A DNA stretch of 64,000 nt from Bog-473 sp963706555 (GTDB lineage: Bacteria; Actinomycetota; Acidimicrobiia; Acidimicrobiales; RAAP-2): assembly GCA_963706555.1 (NCBI GenBank), contig OY970164.1, positions 4,774,001 to 4,838,000 on the forward strand, written 5' to 3'. Each line of letters starts with the position of its first letter. Positions within the stretch are counted from its first letter, which is position 1. The translations under genes were made by a program, and so were the position numbers. The notes below the pieces were generated by a model. It did not search any database and had not been told where the DNA came from. It saw only the letters and a list, made by a program, of their open reading frames with translations. Below, piece by piece: positions 34,329 through 43,389 of the stretch.

Positions 34329-36356
34329 TCAGTGCGACTCGCCGACCACCACTCTGACGCGGGCGAGGTTCTGCACCCGGGCGTACGGGGAGTTCCTGTC
34401 CCCCCCTCGCTGCGCGGCGACGCGCACGGTCGGGAAGTAGGTGCCAGGCACCGCGAAGGCGTACAGCCGTTCCACGTCCACCTTCTCTCCCACCGCCGCA
34501 GACTCCGCGATCGGGAAGGTGCCCGCCCCCTCGAAATCCCACTCCACGGCCACGATGGCCCCCGCGCCCTCGGGAGTCTGCGCGACAGCGCGAAACCTCA
34601 CGCCCTCCCCGACAGCGACGTCAGCGCGCTCCTCGCCGTCGGCGGTGAGGGTGACGAGAGGCTGAATGCCCCGCCGTTCTGCGGCATCTGCGGGCATCGT
34701 GATCTGGCCGTCGACAACCTGATAGTTCGTACTGGGCGGAGGTGCGACCCCTTCTTCGACCCAGCGGCTCACGTCCCGGAGTGCCTGGTGCAAGACACCG
34801 AGGTAGCTGATCGTGTGCGTCGGGCTCTCCTGCGCCTCGTCGTCACAGTGCAGAGCGTTGTCGGTGAACCAGAGACGGAAGTTGTCGTCGAGGGCATCTC
34901 CGAGGTGCTCCTGCACCTTCGTGCGATACCAGTCGGCTTGCCACGGGAGCGCTTCACGGTCGAGCAGGGACTCGACCACGATCATCTTCCCCCCGCATCG
35001 ACCGGTCTGCACGGTCCCGGCTGCGGCCGCAGCGAACAAGGGTCCGAGGATGAGCGGACGTTGAGGGTACGTAGGAGCGCCGTCCTCGTCCCGGAATTGG
35101 TCCCAGACCGGGTAGTCGGCGGTCATCGGCACCTGATGGCGGTGGTACGTCTGCGCCGCCAGGAACCCGCTGTTGTCGACGATGACGTCGTCCCCTGGCT
35201 GCAGCTGGACCAACGTGGCCGAAGGGCCCGGACCGAACAACGCGATGTCATGCGCCACGGACAACACGACGAGCCGTGCACCGGCGGCTGGGCCGGAGTT
35301 GACGAGAAGCTCCGCCCCCTGGACCTCAACGGGCGGAGCGGTCGAGAGTCGGACCGCCACGGGGATGGGCGCCGGCTCGTTGGCACCGCGCCACGCGGTG
35401 TCGACCCCTCCCCTGTTCTGGCCCGGGTGCGGCCCCAGCGAGAGATGCAGATCTTTGGCCTCGTCCTCGGAGATCGTCGCGGCAATCTGGCAAGGATGTT
35501 GCACCAGGTCACGCGCCAACGAGGGCGGCAACTCGAAGCCGAGGTAGCCCGGCGTGGACCAGAAGTCCTCGAAATAGGTCGGATCGGCCATCACCATGCC
35601 TTGATAGAGAACCGGGAAGGCGTGCATGCCCATCGTGCGGTGCCCGAACCATGATCGCAGCGGGAACCCCATGCGCGTCACCTCGATGAGAGCGTCGCGC
35701 TCCTCCTCGCTAAGGAGCGCGTCGACATCACCGCTCCCACCCGGCTCGACGGCATCGACGATGCCGTCGAAGCGGTCTCGAAGGATGCGGAGTGCATGCA
35801 TGCGAACGGTGAACATGTTCGGTATCGCCATCGGCGAGCCAATGACATAGGGCACGAAACCGTCCCAGACACCCGTCGTGTTCTCGGCACTCCCGATCGT
35901 GCGGTAGCCACCGCCACTCCCCCCGTAGGCGTAACCGAACGCCCGATGGTCGCCGTACATTTCGGCCGCCACACCACGAGAGAATTGCGCTGCTGCCGCA
36001 TTGGCACGGTAGGCCGCAATCGTGGGGTCGACCGAGGATCCCGGACTGCCTGACATGCCGCCGCCGTTCGTTTCCAGGAAGTAGCCACCACTCGAGATGG
36101 CGAACCCGATCTTGTCCTCCTCTCCGCTCGCGTGTTGCGCAAGGTGCTCGCTGTCCGGCACGGGAGTTATGTGCTGGAAAAACCTTCCTTCATACGACTC
36201 CGCCGGAGGCAGGTAGATCGAAAATCGGGTCTCGCTGCCGGCAAATCCACCATGCACATAGCGATGGCGGACGGGAGAAGTCCGCCACTCATCGACATCG
36301 ACATACGGGTCGACGAAGAGCTCGTCGACGGCCTCCGTCTCAATCTCCGGGTTCAT
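34329..36356 (-). CDS. Large hydrolase-like protein with C-terminal PKD-like domain
   Basis: The family is not firmly recognised. It is 675 residues from the ATG at 36356; a TTG at 36410 would add 18. Residues around 140-150 contain AYGGSGGGYRTIGSAENT, a GxSxGG nucleophile-elbow type pattern as in alpha/beta-hydrolases of the tannase/feruloyl esterase kind, with ISSGGYFLETN upstream. The C-terminal 100 residues (VRFRAVAQTP...VEWDFEGAGTFPI) resemble a PKD/Ig-like domain. No signal peptide is seen, although PKD domains are more often extracellular. It closes the sugar island and converges with the second GH1 gene. A role in removing ester groups from plant glycosides is only a guess. Confidence 0.6.
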   Translation of the reverse strand: MNPEIETEAVDELFVDPYVDVDEWRTSPVRHRYVHGGFAGSETRFSIYLPPAESYEGRFFQHITPVPDSEHLAQHASGEEDKIGFAISSGGYFLETNGGGMSGSPGSSVDPTIAAYRANAAAAQFSRGVAAEMYGDHRAFGYAYGGSGGGYRTIGSAENTTGVWDGFVPYVIGSPMAIPNMFTVRMHALRILRDRFDGIVDAVEPGGSGDVDALLSEEERDALIEVTRMGFPLRSWFGHRTMGMHAFPVLYQGMVMADPTYFEDFWSTPGYLGFELPPSLARDLVQHPCQIAATISEDEAKDLHLSLGPHPGQNRGGVDTAWRGANEPAPIPVAVRLSTAPPVEVQGAELLVNSGPAAGARLVVLSVAHDIALFGPGPSATLVQLQPGDDVIVDNSGFLAAQTYHRHQVPMTADYPVWDQFRDEDGAPTYPQRPLILGPLFAAAAAGTVQTGRCGGKMIVVESLLDREALPWQADWYRTKVQEHLGDALDDNFRLWFTDNALHCDDEAQESPTHTISYLGVLHQALRDVSRWVEEGVAPPPSTNYQVVDGQITMPADAAERRGIQPLVTLTADGEERADVAVGEGVRFRAVAQTPEGAGAIVAVEWDFEGAGTFPIAESAAVGEKVDVERLYAFAVPGTYFPTVRVAAQRGGDRNSPYARVQNLARVRVVVGESH

Positions 36357-36452
36357 GATCCGGCTCAGCCTAGATCTCAGCGAAATGACGGCCTCGTGGA
36401 ACACACCCAAAATGCCGCACGTCCCTGCGCCGGGCTCGCGACAAGCCTGGCG

Positions 36453-36474
36453 CGGTCACGTACTCTTTTGACCG
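36453..36474. promoter_or_regulatory. Inverted repeat at the TetR start, possible operator
   Basis: CGGTCA (36453-36458) and TGACCG (36469-36474) form a 6-base inverted repeat with a 10-base spacer that reaches the first base of the TetR GTG start. It could be the regulator's own operator in the divergent gap with the hydrolase-like gene. It is short, so the support is modest. Confidence 0.35.
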
Positions 36475-37028
36475 TGCGTGCAACTGATCGGTCGACCAGG
36501 GAGCGGATTCTCGACGTCGCATTCGAGCTGTTCGTCGAGCTGGGCTTCGCTGGGACAACGGTCACCGAGATCGAAAAACAAGCCGGCCTGACAGGGGGCT
36601 CTGGCGGCTTCTATCGGCATTTCCATTCCAAGAAGGATCTCCTGCGTCCCGCCATAGAACGCGAAGTGGCCCGCAATATGACAGCCATTGCCGAGGCGAA
36701 TGCGACCCAGGAAGCTGTCGAGGGGATCCCCAAGACCCGCGAGCTCTGGCTCGGGAGCATGCTCGACCACCTGCGTCTCTTCGATCCCCTCATCCGCCTC
36801 ATGCTCACCGACGGGCATCGGGTGCCCGAAATCCGCGAGGCGGTCACCGGCGTCCTCCAGGCCTTGGGGGAGCAGATGTCGTGGCAGGAGGAACCTGAGC
36901 TCACCGTCTGCGTGGTCGCACTGGGTGGTTACCACTTTCTTTCGGAGATCCAGGGTCAACCGTTCCAAGGCCTCCCGCAGGAAGAATTCATCCGGATCCT
37001 CGCCTCGATGACGCCGCAGGCCGAGTAG
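36474..37028 (+). CDS. TetR-family transcriptional regulator
   Basis: This is a repressor of 184 residues from the GTG at 36474. The N-terminal DNA-binding domain STRERILDVAFELFVELGFA is followed by the recognition region TEIEKQAGLTGGSGGFYRHF and SKKDLL. The ligand domain is not diagnostic. It is divergent from the hydrolase-like gene and convergent with the PhyH-type gene, so it most likely regulates itself and the divergent gene. Confidence 0.87.
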   Translation: MRATDRSTRERILDVAFELFVELGFAGTTVTEIEKQAGLTGGSGGFYRHFHSKKDLLRPAIEREVARNMTAIAEANATQEAVEGIPKTRELWLGSMLDHLRLFDPLIRLMLTDGHRVPEIREAVTGVLQALGEQMSWQEEPELTVCVVALGGYHFLSEIQGQPFQGLPQEEFIRILASMTPQAE

Positions 37029-37059
37029 CGCCCGACACGGGTGATGGCGCCCTCGCGGG

Positions 37060-38310
37060 TCAGAGCTCGAAGCTCGCCACCCGCGGTGATCCATGGCTGC
37101 CCTGCTGGCGACGCGTGTGGTCGTTCAACACCGCGCGTGCGCGGCGAACCTCGGCGGGATCAGCAACGACCCGATGGTCACCCGGCCGCGGCGCAAGGCC
37201 AAAGCCCGTGTACACCACGCGGCGCTCGGCCGAGACGGGTGGACGGCTCATGTGCAGGGTGCACGAGCAGTGCACCGTCACGTCGCCCGTGCGAGTCGGC
37301 AATGGGAGGCGCGGCAAGTCGAGACCCTCGACACCCAGGTGCGGAATGTTGGCTCGATGCGACCCGGGAACCACGCCGAGTTCGCCGTTCTCCCTACTCG
37401 CTCCCGTGACCGATATCCCTACGACGAGGCCGCAACAGTGTCGACTGTGACCACCCATGGAGCAGTCCTTGTGCCAGCTCACGTCCGAGATGCCTTCGAG
37501 GACGCCTACCTTCTTCAGAAGGCCTTCGGCGGAGTCCCCCCGATCGGGATCGCGCTGGACGAAGCGGTCGGCCGTGAATGTGCCGATGGCCGCGAAGCGC
37601 TCGCTACGAAGCAGTTCTCGCAATGCAGGCGCTTTCTGATTGAAGCCCAGAATCCGCGAGGGATACCACTCACCGCTGTCCGTGCGAGCCCACCACGATG
37701 CACCGTCGTCACGCTCAGCTTCCACGATTGCCGCGTCGAGCTCAGCCGAAACGGCGCCCATCTCGGCCTCGCTGAACACACCCTGTACATGGAGGAACCC
37801 GGCTGCTGAGAGGAAATGGCCGATCTCCTCGGGCGCGTCCTCGAGGGTGAACGACCGGTGCAGATCGAGCGGCTCCCCTTTGCGGTCTTCGAAAGTGATG
37901 GCTCCCGGCTCGTACGCCGGTCGTCCGTCGAGCAGGCTACGAAGAACCGGTTCCCACTCGATGAACGCGTCGATCGTGCCTCGGACAACCTCCGCCCGTC
38001 CTGTCATACTGAGCCCGAACGTCGAGGCCACGTCCTGTACCAGGTCGGAGAACGCCTCCGTGTCCAGCACGACGACAAGTGCGTCATTCCTGCGTGGGGT
38101 CACGGACAACCGACCATCATCCACGGCGAACGTGAGGAACGTGCCTTCGACGTCCAGCGTCAGTGGAACGAGCCCGAGGCGCGTGGCGCCCCGGCCCGCC
38201 TCCGCCCCGTTGGCCTCGAGGAGAAGGGCCAGACGATCGTTCACGAATTCGGTCGGATCGAGGTGCTCGGCATCACCCTCAAAGCGCGTACGGGAATCTA
38301 CGGATGACAT
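37060..38310 (-). CDS. SCP2-like domain fused to phytanoyl-CoA dioxygenase (PhyH) family
   Basis: The 416-residue protein has two parts. Residues about 45-130 resemble a sterol-carrier-protein-2 lipid-binding domain (LTLDVEGTFLTFAVDDGRLS ... SMTGRAEVVRGTIDAFIEWE). Residues about 155-400 are a PhyH Fe(II)/2-oxoglutarate dioxygenase with the iron ligands H280 and D282 in SWHKDCSMGGH, a distal histidine at 347 or 353 in HCSCTLHMS, and the 2-oxoglutarate arginine in RRVVYTGF. It probably hydroxylates a lipid or steroid-like substrate held by the SCP2 part, which is inference. It stands alone, convergent with the TetR gene. The 224-base gap upstream shows nothing recognisable. Confidence 0.85.
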   Translation of the reverse strand: MSSVDSRTRFEGDAEHLDPTEFVNDRLALLLEANGAEAGRGATRLGLVPLTLDVEGTFLTFAVDDGRLSVTPRRNDALVVVLDTEAFSDLVQDVASTFGLSMTGRAEVVRGTIDAFIEWEPVLRSLLDGRPAYEPGAITFEDRKGEPLDLHRSFTLEDAPEEIGHFLSAAGFLHVQGVFSEAEMGAVSAELDAAIVEAERDDGASWWARTDSGEWYPSRILGFNQKAPALRELLRSERFAAIGTFTADRFVQRDPDRGDSAEGLLKKVGVLEGISDVSWHKDCSMGGHSRHCCGLVVGISVTGASRENGELGVVPGSHRANIPHLGVEGLDLPRLPLPTRTGDVTVHCSCTLHMSRPPVSAERRVVYTGFGLAPRPGDHRVVADPAEVRRARAVLNDHTRRQQGSHGSPRVASFEL

Positions 38311-38534
38311 CGGTCCATCCCTTCATTTGCCCTCACATCGCCGCGTGGCGGACACCGCCGGCGGAGGCCCTCCCCACCATCGTACGGAACCGGTCGGGAA
38401 TATGCAAGAACCTTCTTACATGCGCCACCCGTCAGAACGTCATCCCCCGCAATTCGCGCCTCGGAGAGCCGCGCCGAGAGGAGCACTCACCTCCCTAAGC
38501 GGGGTCGCAGTCGGCGACGGCTCCGCGCGGTGGA

Positions 38535-40466
38535 TCAGGCGGGAGGACGGCCCGACGGAGCGGACTGACCCGTGGCATTCTCCGGAGACGATTTCTTGAG
38601 GCCTTCGGTCTCGGAAATGGCCCAGGCCGCATTGACCAGCCCGATATGGCTGAAGGCCTGCGGGAAATTGCCCAAGAGGTCTCCGGTGTCGGGATCGACC
38701 TCCTCCGAGAGGAGGCCGACATCGTTGACGAAGGCCACCGCCCGCTCGAAGACGGTGCGGGCCCGCGCCGTTTGTCCGGAGCGGGCCAGCGCCTGCGCCA
38801 GCCAGAAGGTGCACAAGAGGAACGTGCCTTCTTCGCCCTCGAGGCCGTCGTGCGACCGGTAGCGGTACACGAGTCCCCGATCATCGGTGAGGCGCTCTTC
38901 CGTCGCGTCGATCGTGGCCAGCACTCTGGGCTCGTCGGCGGGGAGGAACCCGACGAGCGGCAGCATCAGGTTGGACGCGTCGAGCTCCTCCGAGCCAAAG
39001 GACTGGGTGAACGCCTTGGCCCGGTCGCTCCACCCTTTGGTCTCGATCGCTTCCCGGATCTGGGCCTGGGTCCGCGTCCAGGCCTCGACCCGGTCGGAGG
39101 CGTCGAGTTGTTCGGCTAAGCCCACAGCCCGGTCGAGGGCCACCCAGCACATGAGCTTGGAGTACAAGAACTCACGGGGCTCGCCTCGGATCTCCCAGAT
39201 CCCCTGGTCCTTCTCCTGCCAGCGACGAGCGGCGGTGTCGGCCAACTGCACGAAGAACCGACGTGTGGCCGGTGCCAGATCGGGGGGTGCACCCCACTTG
39301 TCGGGGTCTGCCATCGGCGCGACCCTGGAGGCGTTGTCGAAGAGATGGTCCGAAAGGCGGGAGACCGCGCCCAGCAATTCCCCGTATACATCGAGCTGGC
39401 GCTGGGTCCAGGCTCCGTTGCCGACACGAACCGGGGCGGAGTGTCGCCAGCCCTCCAGGTGGGGCAGCACTTTCTCGGTGAGGTCCCGCTCGCCACTGAT
39501 GCCGAACATGATCTGCAGATCGCCACCCCGGTCGAGCGACCCGGCTGCGGCGGTGGTCACATAGTCAAAGAATTCATTGGCTTCGTCAGGGCAGGCCGCC
39601 ACCCAGAGGGCCTGAATCGTGAAGGAAGCGTCCCGGACCCAGGCGTAGCGGTAGTCCCAGTTCCGGGCGCCGCCCACCACCTCGGGCAGCGACGTGGTCG
39701 CCGCGGCACAGATCGCCCCGGTAGGGGCGAAGGAGAGGGATTGGAGCACCCGTCCGCTGTGGTGCACCAGGTCCCGCCACGGACCTACATAGGCCTGGTG
39801 CAGTTCCGACCACGACTCCCAGGCCGAGACCGTGTCGTCCAACCATGCGTCGATGTCTGATTGGGTCCAGACCTTGGCTGAGCCCGACTCGTCCTGTGTG
39901 CCGTGCTGCAGGGCAAAGCCCGCACTCTCGCCGGGGCCGAGCTGGAGCCGCCCCGAGGCCGTGGACTGGTCGATGGCCAGAGCCAGCGGAGAAGAGAGGA
40001 CCAGCACCTCGGCGTCCGCGGACGCGGCAACTCCCCCGTCGACAGCAGCGAGTACCGGATGGAGGAGTCCGTACCCGGGCCGCGGGACGAACTCGATCGA
40101 CAACTCGACGTCTCCTTCGACGCATGTCGCACGCCGCAGGAGAAGATGGGGCGCACCGCGGCCGAGCTCGTGCCCCCGGTTGCCTTCGCCCATGGCCAGG
40201 GCGTCGGTGACCGCGACCGTGCCCGTCGGCGTGCGGAAGGTCGTCTCCACGACCATGGTGCGGTCCAGATAGCGGCGGGTCACCTGCGTGGCGCCCGTGG
40301 CCGAGATCGACCAGTAGCCGGCTTCATCACCGAGGAGGCGTCCGAAGATGGACGTGCTGTCGAAGCGGGGGAAGCACAACCAGTCGATCGACCCGCTCCG
40401 GCTCACCAACGCAGCGCTGTGCCGATCAGAAAGGAGCGCATAGTCGGCTATGGGGGTCGTGCTCAT
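38535..40466 (-). CDS. GH15 glucoamylase/trehalase-like glycosidase
   Basis: This is a family 15 glycoside hydrolase, 643 residues, with an N-terminal trehalase-like beta-sandwich domain (ADYALLSDRHSAALVSRSGS, IDWLCFPRFDS) and an (alpha/alpha)6 barrel containing RNWDYRYAWVRDASFTIQA and DQGIWEIRGEPREF, which carries the probable acid glutamate. The C-terminal part has the second catalytic-glutamate region EGEEGTFLLCTFW. The ATG is preceded by AAGGAG at five bases. Actinobacterial members of this subgroup act on trehalose or alpha-glucans in the cytoplasm. The two cannot be separated here, and there is no operon partner. Confidence 0.9.
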   Translation of the reverse strand: MSTTPIADYALLSDRHSAALVSRSGSIDWLCFPRFDSTSIFGRLLGDEAGYWSISATGATQVTRRYLDRTMVVETTFRTPTGTVAVTDALAMGEGNRGHELGRGAPHLLLRRATCVEGDVELSIEFVPRPGYGLLHPVLAAVDGGVAASADAEVLVLSSPLALAIDQSTASGRLQLGPGESAGFALQHGTQDESGSAKVWTQSDIDAWLDDTVSAWESWSELHQAYVGPWRDLVHHSGRVLQSLSFAPTGAICAAATTSLPEVVGGARNWDYRYAWVRDASFTIQALWVAACPDEANEFFDYVTTAAAGSLDRGGDLQIMFGISGERDLTEKVLPHLEGWRHSAPVRVGNGAWTQRQLDVYGELLGAVSRLSDHLFDNASRVAPMADPDKWGAPPDLAPATRRFFVQLADTAARRWQEKDQGIWEIRGEPREFLYSKLMCWVALDRAVGLAEQLDASDRVEAWTRTQAQIREAIETKGWSDRAKAFTQSFGSEELDASNLMLPLVGFLPADEPRVLATIDATEERLTDDRGLVYRYRSHDGLEGEEGTFLLCTFWLAQALARSGQTARARTVFERAVAFVNDVGLLSEEVDPDTGDLLGNFPQAFSHIGLVNAAWAISETEGLKKSSPENATGQSAPSGRPPA

Positions 40467-40625
40467 GTGAGCTCCTTACGCTTGCCTTTCCACGTGGCGG
40501 TGCGGCGGGTGACGCGGCCCCGAGAACGATAATCTCGTGACGACAGGCTCGCCCGTCGCTGCGCAGGACGGGCGCGCTTCGTGCGCGACGTTTGCGCGCC
40601 TGGGCCAACGAAAGGGCGGTCATCC

Positions 40626-41225
40626 ATGCGATCCGACATCAGACCCGGCGGCATCTTCCCCGATTTCTCCCTGCCGGATCACACCTCGACGGTGCGGACG
40701 CTCAGCGAGCTGCAAGGCGACGACCCACTGATCCTGACCTTGGCGCGCGGCAACTACTGCCCCAAGGAGCACCAGCAGCACCTCGAGCTTGCTGCGAACT
40801 ACGCCAAGATCGCGGTCGCCTATACCCAGGTCGTCACCATCTCGACCGACGACCACCATTCGACGCAAGAGTTCCGCGCCTCAGTCGGCGCCCAATGGCC
40901 CTTCCTCTCCGATCCTGACCGGACAGTCCAGAAGGCCCTCGACATTCAGGAGTACACCGACCCCGAGCACGACCCGATGATCCCCCACACCTTGGTGCTC
41001 AAGCCGGGGCTGGTGGTGCACAGCGTCTACAACGGGTACTGGTTCTGGGGACGCCCTTCCTTCGACGACCTCTGGCGCGACTTGCGTGCTGCGTCGAGTG
41101 ACATCCGTCCCGACTGGGACCTGAGCAAGCCGGGCCTCCGCGAGGCCTGGAATGCAGGCGACTACGCGAATTTTCACGGATGGGACAAACGGGCCGGCCA
41201 GAAGCCCTCGTCGTACGCGTCATAG
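40626..41225 (+). CDS. Redoxin/AhpC-TSA-type thioredoxin-fold protein
   Basis: This is a 199-residue thioredoxin-fold protein of the peroxiredoxin-like class. FPDFSLPDHTSTVRTLSEL near the N-terminus is typical, and C45 in RGNYCPKEHQQH occupies the peroxidatic position. It is the only cysteine in the protein, so it would be a one-Cys type. The C-terminal extension (about residues 150-199) has no recognised motif. It is separated from the nitronate monooxygenase gene by seven bases and is likely co-transcribed with it. Confidence 0.82.
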   Translation: MRSDIRPGGIFPDFSLPDHTSTVRTLSELQGDDPLILTLARGNYCPKEHQQHLELAANYAKIAVAYTQVVTISTDDHHSTQEFRASVGAQWPFLSDPDRTVQKALDIQEYTDPEHDPMIPHTLVLKPGLVVHSVYNGYWFWGRPSFDDLWRDLRAASSDIRPDWDLSKPGLREAWNAGDYANFHGWDKRAGQKPSSYAS

Positions 41226-41232
41226 TTCCGGC

Positions 41233-42185
41233 ATGCGAACCCCGGTCTGCGAACTGCTCGGGATTGAACAGCCGATCGTGCAGGCGCCGATGTCGGCGGT
41301 GCCCGAACTGGCGGCAGCTGTCTCCAACGCCGGCGCGCTCGGCATGCTGGCGCTGACATGGTCCACCCCCGCTGGAGACCCTGTTCGTGAGACGGCGGCG
41401 CTCACCGATCGCCCGTTCGGCGGCAATCTGATCCTCAGCACCGATCAGCACCGACGCCTCGACGAGGCGCTCGAAGCCGGTCTGCGGATCGTGTCACTGA
41501 TGTGGGGCGATCCCGCGGACTATGTGCAGCAGGTGCACGACGCCGGCGGAATCCTTCTCCATACGGTCGGCAGTGCCGAACAGGCGCGGCGGGCGGTCGA
41601 CAGCGGCGTCGACGTCGTCGTGGCGCAGGGTTGGGAGGCCGGTGGTCACGTCTGGAGCCGGGTCGCAACGCTTCCCCTGGTGCCCGCCGTGGTGGACGCG
41701 GTCGGACCGGTGCCGGTGATCGCCGCGGGTGGGATCGGGGACGCTCGAGGAGTGGCGGCTGTGTGTGCGCGCTCGGTGCGCAAGCGGCGTGGCTCGGCAC
41801 CCGGTTCCTGCTGGCCCTGGAGATGCCCATCCACGAGGAGTACCGCCGTCGTCTGGTGGACGCCGCAGAGACCGATGCACAGTGGTACCCCGACCTCTAC
41901 GACGTCGGGTGGCCGGATGCGCCCCACCGCGTGATCCGCAACTCGACGGCAGAGGAGTGGGAGGCCGCAGGCCGGCCCCCACTGGGGAGTCGACCGGGAG
42001 AGGGCGACGTCATCGCGCACTTCGCCTCCGGCGAACCAATCGTCCGGTACGAGACGGCAGCGCCCATGGCCGGTACCACCGGCGATATCGAAGCGCTTTC
42101 ACTGTGGGCCGGGCAGAGCGTTGCGCTCGCCAAGCAGCCACAACCGGCGGCAGAGATCGTGGCCGAGCTCGTCGCCAGGTTGTGA
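41233..42185 (+). pseudogene. Nitronate monooxygenase-family flavoprotein, frameshifted as sequenced
   Basis: This is an FMN-dependent TIM-barrel oxygenase (2-nitropropane dioxygenase family) of about 317 residues when restored. The N-terminal frame has CELLGIEQPIVQAPMSAVP, GGNLIL, VAQGWEAGGHVWSR and IAAGGIGDARGVAA. Near 41761-41772 the frame breaks in GTGTGTGCGCGC. The other frame continues CALGAQAAWLGTRFLLALE, as expected for the family, to 42185. Removing one GC dinucleotide, or adding one base just upstream, restores it. These enzymes oxidise alkyl nitronates, and some relatives act as enoyl reductases. The upstream redoxin is probably in the same operon. Confidence 0.84.
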
Positions 42186-42300
42186 TCGAGCGGGCCCTTG
42201 CACGGCCGACGCGGCCATGGCCACGGGAGCGTCAACGCAGGTTCATGACAGAAGCGCACCTGCTCGCACGGCGCGAGGTCGTTCGGTATGGTTCCGACCA

Positions 42301-43389
42301 GTGATCGGCACCGAGCGCGACCTGCGGCTGACGCAGTCCGGTATCCGGATCTGGCTCACGAGCATGACCGGGGGCGCATCCGGGATCGAGCTCTCAGACG
42401 TCACCACACCCTCAGCCAATGGAGGATCGTCCGAGACGCTGTTGTTCGACGCCTCGTGGCGCAAGGGAGGCCGGAGGGAGAGCCAGGGTTTCGCCCTGCG
42501 GATACGGCCCAGCGGTCACACCGTGTTCTTGGAGCCTCGCTTCGAGGAGCAGTACCGCCTTTTGGACGTCCTCGGGCGGCAGAGCGACGTCCCCGTTCCC
42601 AGGGTCCTCTCGTATGAGTCCGACCCTTCGTACCTGGGCGGCCCATTCATCGCCATGGAGAGGGTCGCGGGGCGTGTCCCACCGGACTCGCCGCCACACT
42701 CCCTCGCCGGATGGCTGAAGGAAGCCGAACCGGCCGCGCAAGAAGAGCTGTGGTGGAGCGGGCTGGAGGCCATGGCCAGCGTCCATCGGGTGGATCCCGA
42801 AGCGGTCGGCCTCTCGTTCCTGAACCGACCGGCCCGAGGAGCAAATGGATTCGACCAGGAGTTGGACTACTACCGCGAGTTCTACGAGTGGGGCCACGCC
42901 GGAGTCCGCAGCCCGACCATCGAAGCTGCCTTCGCGTGGCTGGAAGCCCACCGGCCGGCCGATGAGCCCGCGGCGCGGCTGTGCTGGGGCTGCGCCCGTA
43001 TCGGCAACATGATCTTCGACGGCTTCACATGCCGCGCCGTGCTCGACTGGGAGATGGCATGGCTGGGCGATCCCACCTCCGACCTCGGCCGCTGGCTGTG
43101 GAGCGATCGTTTCTTCAGCGAAGGTATCGGGGGGTCCCGGCTCCCCGGCTTCCCCTCGCGCGACGAGACCATCGCGCGGTGGGAGGACCTGGTAGGCCGG
43201 GACGCGCGATCGCTGGCCGTCTACGACGTGTTCGCCGGCCTACGGACGTGCGTGATCGGCCTCCGCATCGGGAACCTCAGTGCAGCCGCCGCCGGGGCGG
43301 TCCCCGATCCCGAGACCCTTACGAACACGGCCGCAACCCGGCTCCTTGCCCGCGTGATGACCGAAGTCGATGGCGGCGCGCAATGTTGA
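42301..43389 (+). CDS. Aminoglycoside phosphotransferase-like kinase-fold protein, altered catalytic loop
   Basis: This 362-residue protein has the APH/choline-kinase fold common in actinobacterial lipid and CoA-ligase neighbourhoods. The N-lobe region has GGSSETLLFDASW, and FIAMERVAGRVPP marks the hinge. The catalytic loop reads LCWGCARIGNMIF where relatives have a GD in WGDARIGN or HGDxxxxN, so the catalytic aspartate is replaced by cysteine. The metal-binding aspartate in VLDWEMAWLGDPTSDLG is kept. It may be inactive as a kinase or use another residue. The GTG at 42301 is the chosen start. The stop overlaps the next gene by seven bases, a pairing that suggests a shared role. Confidence 0.78.
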   Translation: MIGTERDLRLTQSGIRIWLTSMTGGASGIELSDVTTPSANGGSSETLLFDASWRKGGRRESQGFALRIRPSGHTVFLEPRFEEQYRLLDVLGRQSDVPVPRVLSYESDPSYLGGPFIAMERVAGRVPPDSPPHSLAGWLKEAEPAAQEELWWSGLEAMASVHRVDPEAVGLSFLNRPARGANGFDQELDYYREFYEWGHAGVRSPTIEAAFAWLEAHRPADEPAARLCWGCARIGNMIFDGFTCRAVLDWEMAWLGDPTSDLGRWLWSDRFFSEGIGGSRLPGFPSRDETIARWEDLVGRDARSLAVYDVFAGLRTCVIGLRIGNLSAAAAGAVPDPETLTNTAATRLLARVMTEVDGGAQC

